NCBI GenBank assembly: GCA_900757495.1
Contig: CAAENX010000012.1
Span: 32,825-96,824 of the forward strand
Origin: an uncultured Collinsella sp.
GTDB taxonomy: Bacteria; Actinomycetota; Coriobacteriia; Coriobacteriales; Coriobacteriaceae
Reading direction: 5' to 3'
Length of the DNA stretch: 64,000 nucleotides
The notes under the pieces were generated by a model. That model searched no databases. It saw only the letters and a list, made by a program, of their open reading frames with translations, and had not been told where the DNA came from. Numbering within the stretch: position 1 is the stretch's first letter; the number at the start of each line of letters is the position of its first letter. This document shows, piece by piece, positions 61,520 through 64,000 of the stretch. The translations under genes and the position numbers were made by a program.

Positions 61520-61675
61520 CTAAAGAGGAACCCGAGGGTTCCCACCTTTTGGCGCCAATGAGCAGCTGACTGGTCATACAAATTAGATTCTCTTCCTCAA
61601 ATCGAGGATGTCTATGTGTACGACCTGGTTGCTGAGAAGCGCCGGGTTATTTTTTTATGAATGGAGGTAGGGAAA
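61520..61675 (+). promoter_or_regulatory. infC-rpmI-rplT leader with attenuator hairpin
   Basis: The leader includes a small hairpin (GGAACCC with GGGTTCC at about 61529-61544) and, at 61623-61647, a terminator stem (ACCTGG...CCGGGT, GCT-GAGA-AGC top) followed by TTATTTTTTT. This stem ends 7 bases before the ribosome site of infC. Such leaders are known for L20 autoregulation by transcription attenuation in Gram-positive bacteria; the assignment here is from position and shape. Confidence 0.6.
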
Positions 61676-62230
61676 ATAGCTAAGTCTGATGACACCCGCA
61701 TCAACGACGAGATCACTGCATCTTCGTGCCGTTTGATTGGCGTCGATGGCTCTCAGCTCGGCCTGTTCGCCATCCGCGATGCCCAGCGCGTCGCCGACGA
61801 TCAGGGTCTCGACCTTGTCGAGATCGCTCCCAACGCGGAGCCGCCGGTCTGCAAGGTCATGGACTACGGTAAGTTCAAGTACCAGCAGGCCATGAAGGCC
61901 AAGGCTGCTCGTAAGAACCAGTCCAAGGTCGAGGTCAAGGAAATGAAGTTCCGACCCAAGATCGACGTTGGCGACTACGAGACCAAGAAGGGCCACGTTC
62001 TGCGTTTCCTCAAGAAGGGCGCACGCGTTAAGATCACCATCATGTTCCGCGGCCGTGAGATGGCTCACCCGGAGCAGGGTCTTAACGTTCTCGAGCGTCT
62101 TGCCGAGGATCTCAAGCCTTACGCTACGGTCGAGTCCAAGCCTAAGATGGAAGGCCGTAACATGCTTATGCTGCTCGCCCCGATTAAGGGCGCCTTTGAT
62201 GAGGATAAAGCGGCAAGCGATACTAAGTAA
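61676..62230 (+). CDS. infC: Translation initiation factor IF-3, probable ATA start
   Basis: 184 aa from the non-standard codon ATA at 61676. A strong GGAGGT (61663-61668) lies 7 bases before it; the only in-frame ATG (61661) lies at the edge of that site and has no site of its own. The resulting start M-AKSDDTRINDEI fits IF-3. IF-3 genes elsewhere use AUU or AUA to let IF-3 control its own translation. The family body is visible in GLDLVEIAPNAEPPVCKVMD, KFKYQQAMKAK and KITIMFRGREMAHPEQG. First gene of the infC-rpmI-rplT operon. Confidence 0.9.
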   Translation: MAKSDDTRINDEITASSCRLIGVDGSQLGLFAIRDAQRVADDQGLDLVEIAPNAEPPVCKVMDYGKFKYQQAMKAKAARKNQSKVEVKEMKFRPKIDVGDYETKKGHVLRFLKKGARVKITIMFRGREMAHPEQGLNVLERLAEDLKPYATVESKPKMEGRNMLMLLAPIKGAFDEDKAASDTK

Positions 62231-62262
62231 CTAGTGTTCTGTAACCGATTAAGGAGTATTTC

Positions 62263-62454
62263 ATGCCTAAGATGAAGTCCCACAGCGGCACCAAGAAGCG
62301 TTTCCGCAAGACTGGTACCGGCAAGCTTATGCGCGCCAAGGCTTTCAAGAGCCACATCCTGAGCAAGAAGTCCACCAAGCGTAAGCGTGGCTTCCGTCAG
62401 GAGACCGAGATCGCCGCTGCCGACCGCAAGGTCATCAAGTCGCGTCTCGCCTAA
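62263..62454 (+). CDS. rpmI: Ribosomal protein bL35
   Basis: 63 aa, [20 protein letters not shown], typical of bL35. Between infC and rplT as in most bacteria. Very basic. Preceded by AAGGAG. Confidence 0.97.
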   Translation: MPKMKSHSGTKKRFRKTGTGKLMRAKAFKSHILSKKSTKRKRGFRQETEIAAADRKVIKSRLA

Positions 62455-62500
62455 GTTCGCGTTCCCGTTTTTCGTTTAACCGTCTAGGAGTTGATAGAAC

Positions 62501-62860
62501 ATGGCACGTATTAAGCGCGCTGTTGCCGCCAAGAAGAAGCGCCGTACCGTTATGCACCGTGCGAAGGGTTACTACGGTGCCGCTTCGCGTACTTACAAGC
62601 ATGCTAAAGAGCAGGTCCAGCACTCCCTGCAGTATCAGTATCGTGATCGCCGCAACAAGAAGCGCGAGATCCGCTCTCTCTGGATCACCCGTATCAACGC
62701 TGCCGCTCGCCTGAACGACATCTCTTACTCTCAGTTCATGCACGGCCTGAAGGTTGCCGGTATCGAGCTCGACCGCAAGGTCCTGGCTCAGATGGCTTAC
62801 GAGGACATCGAGTCCTTCAACGAGCTGGCTACCATCGCCAAGAAGGCTCTCGAGGCTTAA
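62501..62860 (+). CDS. rplT: Ribosomal protein bL20
   Basis: 119 aa, MARIKRAVAAKKKRRTVMHR then GYYGAASRTYKHAKEQV, LNDISYSQFMHGLK. It is the likely autoregulator of the operon through the leader upstream. AGGAG site ahead. Confidence 0.97.
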   Translation: MARIKRAVAAKKKRRTVMHRAKGYYGAASRTYKHAKEQVQHSLQYQYRDRRNKKREIRSLWITRINAAARLNDISYSQFMHGLKVAGIELDRKVLAQMAYEDIESFNELATIAKKALEA

Positions 62861-62876
62861 TTGCTTCTTGCATCTT

Positions 62877-62911
62877 AAAGGGGCGCTTCCAATCCGGAAG
62901 CGCCCCTTTTT
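62877..62911 (+). terminator. Terminator of the infC-rpmI-rplT operon
   Basis: AAAGGGGCGCTTCC and GGAAGCGCCCCTTT with the loop AATCC, then TT. Confidence 0.88.
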
Positions 62912-63132
62912 GATTGATTAGGGATGTGATCGATTTGGGACGTAGCCAAACCGATCAATTCGATAGCGTCCGAGTTGCAAGAAAGAGCAGGTAGCGTATG
63001 TGTCAAAGATTTTTGACACTCTAATCTGCGCGCAGCCATCCGTATGGGTTTGATTTTGGGATTACGCTTTGCTTGCCGGCTTCTGTTGTGTAGCCGCCCA
63101 ATAAGAGTTGAGATGCATTCGAAGGGAACGCC

Positions 63133-63741
63133 ATGCAGCTGCCAAAACACCTTAAACAGTATCGACTCGATGCTGGTTTGTCCCAGGAGGATCTTGCAAG
63201 GCGCATTTTTGTAACACGTCAGACCATCAGTAATTGGGAGCGCGGTAAAACGTACCCCGACATCCAGAGTCTCCTACTGCTGTCTGAACAACTGGATGTA
63301 ACGATTGACGAGCTTGTTAAAGGCGACATTTCAATAATTAGAGAAAGGGTTGAACGCGATAGGGGCACGCTCTATCGCTTGGGTGCGGGGATGTTGGCTG
63401 GGCTTCTTGCGTTTACCGTCTCTATGGCCTGGCTCATGTGGCAACAAAACCACGGGTGGGGGATGGTCCAGTGCGTTCCGACGATGGTGTTGGCAGGCGT
63501 CTTTGGTGCTGGCGCAATGTGCTGCGCGCTTGCAGCGGAACATATCAAGAAGAAGAATGATTTGGTGACGTATCAAGAGATATCCGACTTCTTGGACGGA
63601 AAGAAGGCGGACAGCGAAGAGACGAGGACGGGCTGGGCTTATGAGCATCCACAGCTTGCGAATGTCATCAAGTTTGCCGCAGCGGCTCTTATTGGACTAA
63701 TCGTTTTTGAACCCGTTAACGCTGCTATGTCCCATTTCTAA
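63133..63741 (+). CDS. XRE-family regulator with membrane segments
   Basis: 202 aa from ATG 63133. HTH residues 5-60 (LDAGLSQEDLARRIFVTRQT). Three hydrophobic segments follow (LGAGMLAGLLAFTVSMAWLM, VPTMVLAGVFGAGAMCCAL, VIKFAAAALIGLIVF), so DNA binding occurs at the membrane. Less GC-rich than its neighbours. Probably a self-regulating sensor; its target is unknown. Confidence 0.82.
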   Translation: MQLPKHLKQYRLDAGLSQEDLARRIFVTRQTISNWERGKTYPDIQSLLLLSEQLDVTIDELVKGDISIIRERVERDRGTLYRLGAGMLAGLLAFTVSMAWLMWQQNHGWGMVQCVPTMVLAGVFGAGAMCCALAAEHIKKKNDLVTYQEISDFLDGKKADSEETRTGWAYEHPQLANVIKFAAAALIGLIVFEPVNAAMSHF

Positions 63742-64000
63742 TGGGTATACAGCCATTAATGCGGCCGAAGCTTAACCGTTGGAAAACCGAAGGGCCGCTC
63801 TAATAGGGGGGCGCGGCCCTGTTCTTTCTAGGCTCTCACAGAGAGGGTCCTATCCTCATTTGTGTAGGAACCGTGGAGGCCCAGATTCCCGCCCCCGGGG
63901 CCCCTCCGGTCTGGCAATATATCTCCTTGCCGCGCGGCCCGGTCGGACAGGATCAGCCGCGGGGCGTGCACCTTGAGAACCGGATACTGCGAGGATGGAC
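63742..64000. other. Non-coding right edge, perhaps an rRNA operon leader
   Basis: No gene fits. A hairpin AGGGCCGC...GCGGCCCT (63790-63821) followed by GTTCTTTC could terminate the preceding gene. The last bases (CACCTTGAGAACCGGATACT) resemble leader or spacer text next to rRNA genes in actinobacteria, where a TTGAGAAC-type motif precedes rRNA. This is a guess from style. Confidence 0.3.

Noticed and set aside
61338..61581. Small frames over the tRNA-Leu duplication, including one ending in VPEARLELA
   Set aside because: This peptide is a well-known false product of a tRNA read on the opposite strand.
61661..61678. ATG 61661 as the infC start
   Set aside because: It lies two bases before the GGAGGT site and has no upstream site; ATA 61676 has ideal spacing.
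63779..63976. 65-residue frame at the right edge
   Set aside because: Arg/Gly/Pro-rich, without a ribosome site, in what looks like non-coding leader DNA.
1..64000. CRISPR array
   Set aside because: No evenly spaced repeat/spacer pattern was seen; the direct repeats present (37815, 59387, 61206) are two-copy and differ in length.

Overview
The window reads as an ordinary stretch of a high-GC, anaerobic gut actinobacterium of the class Coriobacteriia, most likely Collinsella or a close relative. This rests on codon usage and gene content: a single-chain PurL, a lactate dehydrogenase fused in operon with EtfB and a ferredoxin-tailed EtfA, tandem livK genes ahead of livHMGF, a RecJ-helicase fusion, and many intergenic palindromes built around GGGAC. 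No database search was possible, so the genus is an inference.

Layout. 1-8.2 kb: end of an unknown acidic/basic protein, a metallophosphoesterase, a ChbG/YdjC deacetylase, a DUF2130 coiled-coil protein, then on the minus strand a DUF3516 helicase, a TrmB-type and a second methyltransferase. 8.4-13 kb (plus): XRE regulator coupled to a DUF4097 membrane protein, a bacterial Elp3, a spermidine-synthase-like protein. 13-18.6 kb (minus): the most system-like locus, a TerB_N/TerB_C protein, a DUF2791 (BrxD-like) ATPase and an Lhr-like helicase. 18.7-22.8 kb (minus): a DUF554 membrane protein, and a five-gene cell-surface operon with a small LAQTG sortase-type substrate. 23.1-26.7 kb: electron-confurcating lactate dehydrogenase genes. 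26.7-32.2 kb: HD hydrolase, AzlCD, KdgT, a GGDEF cyclase, a DMT exporter. 32.3-40.4 kb: purL, a CPA2 antiporter, an SDR, hom. 40.6-47 kb: a branched-chain amino-acid ABC transporter. 47-49 kb: a compositionally mosaic surface receptor-like gene bracketed by two copies of a palindromic repeat. 49-59.3 kb: cutC, a GalT-like protein, a BASS transporter, recJ-helicase, relA, an MBL hydrolase, fba. 59.3-64 kb: a palindromic element, a transglutaminase-like protein, tRNA-Leu(CAA) whose 3' end is duplicated downstream, the infC-rpmI-rplT operon with a leader terminator and a probable AUA start, and an XRE regulator. The last 250 bases hold no gene and may lead into an rRNA operon.

The best candidate for an under-described system is the TerB_N / DUF2791 ATPase / Lhr-helicase triad at 13008-18626. 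It looks like a stripped BREX-type ATPase-helicase pair joined to a Ter-associated protein, with none of the BREX methylase, PglZ or BrxC genes nearby. Also of note are the probable ATA start of infC, the mosaic gene at 47181-48773, the surface operon at 19550-22755, and several families of intergenic palindromes, one of which sits between the ATPase and helicase genes of the triad.
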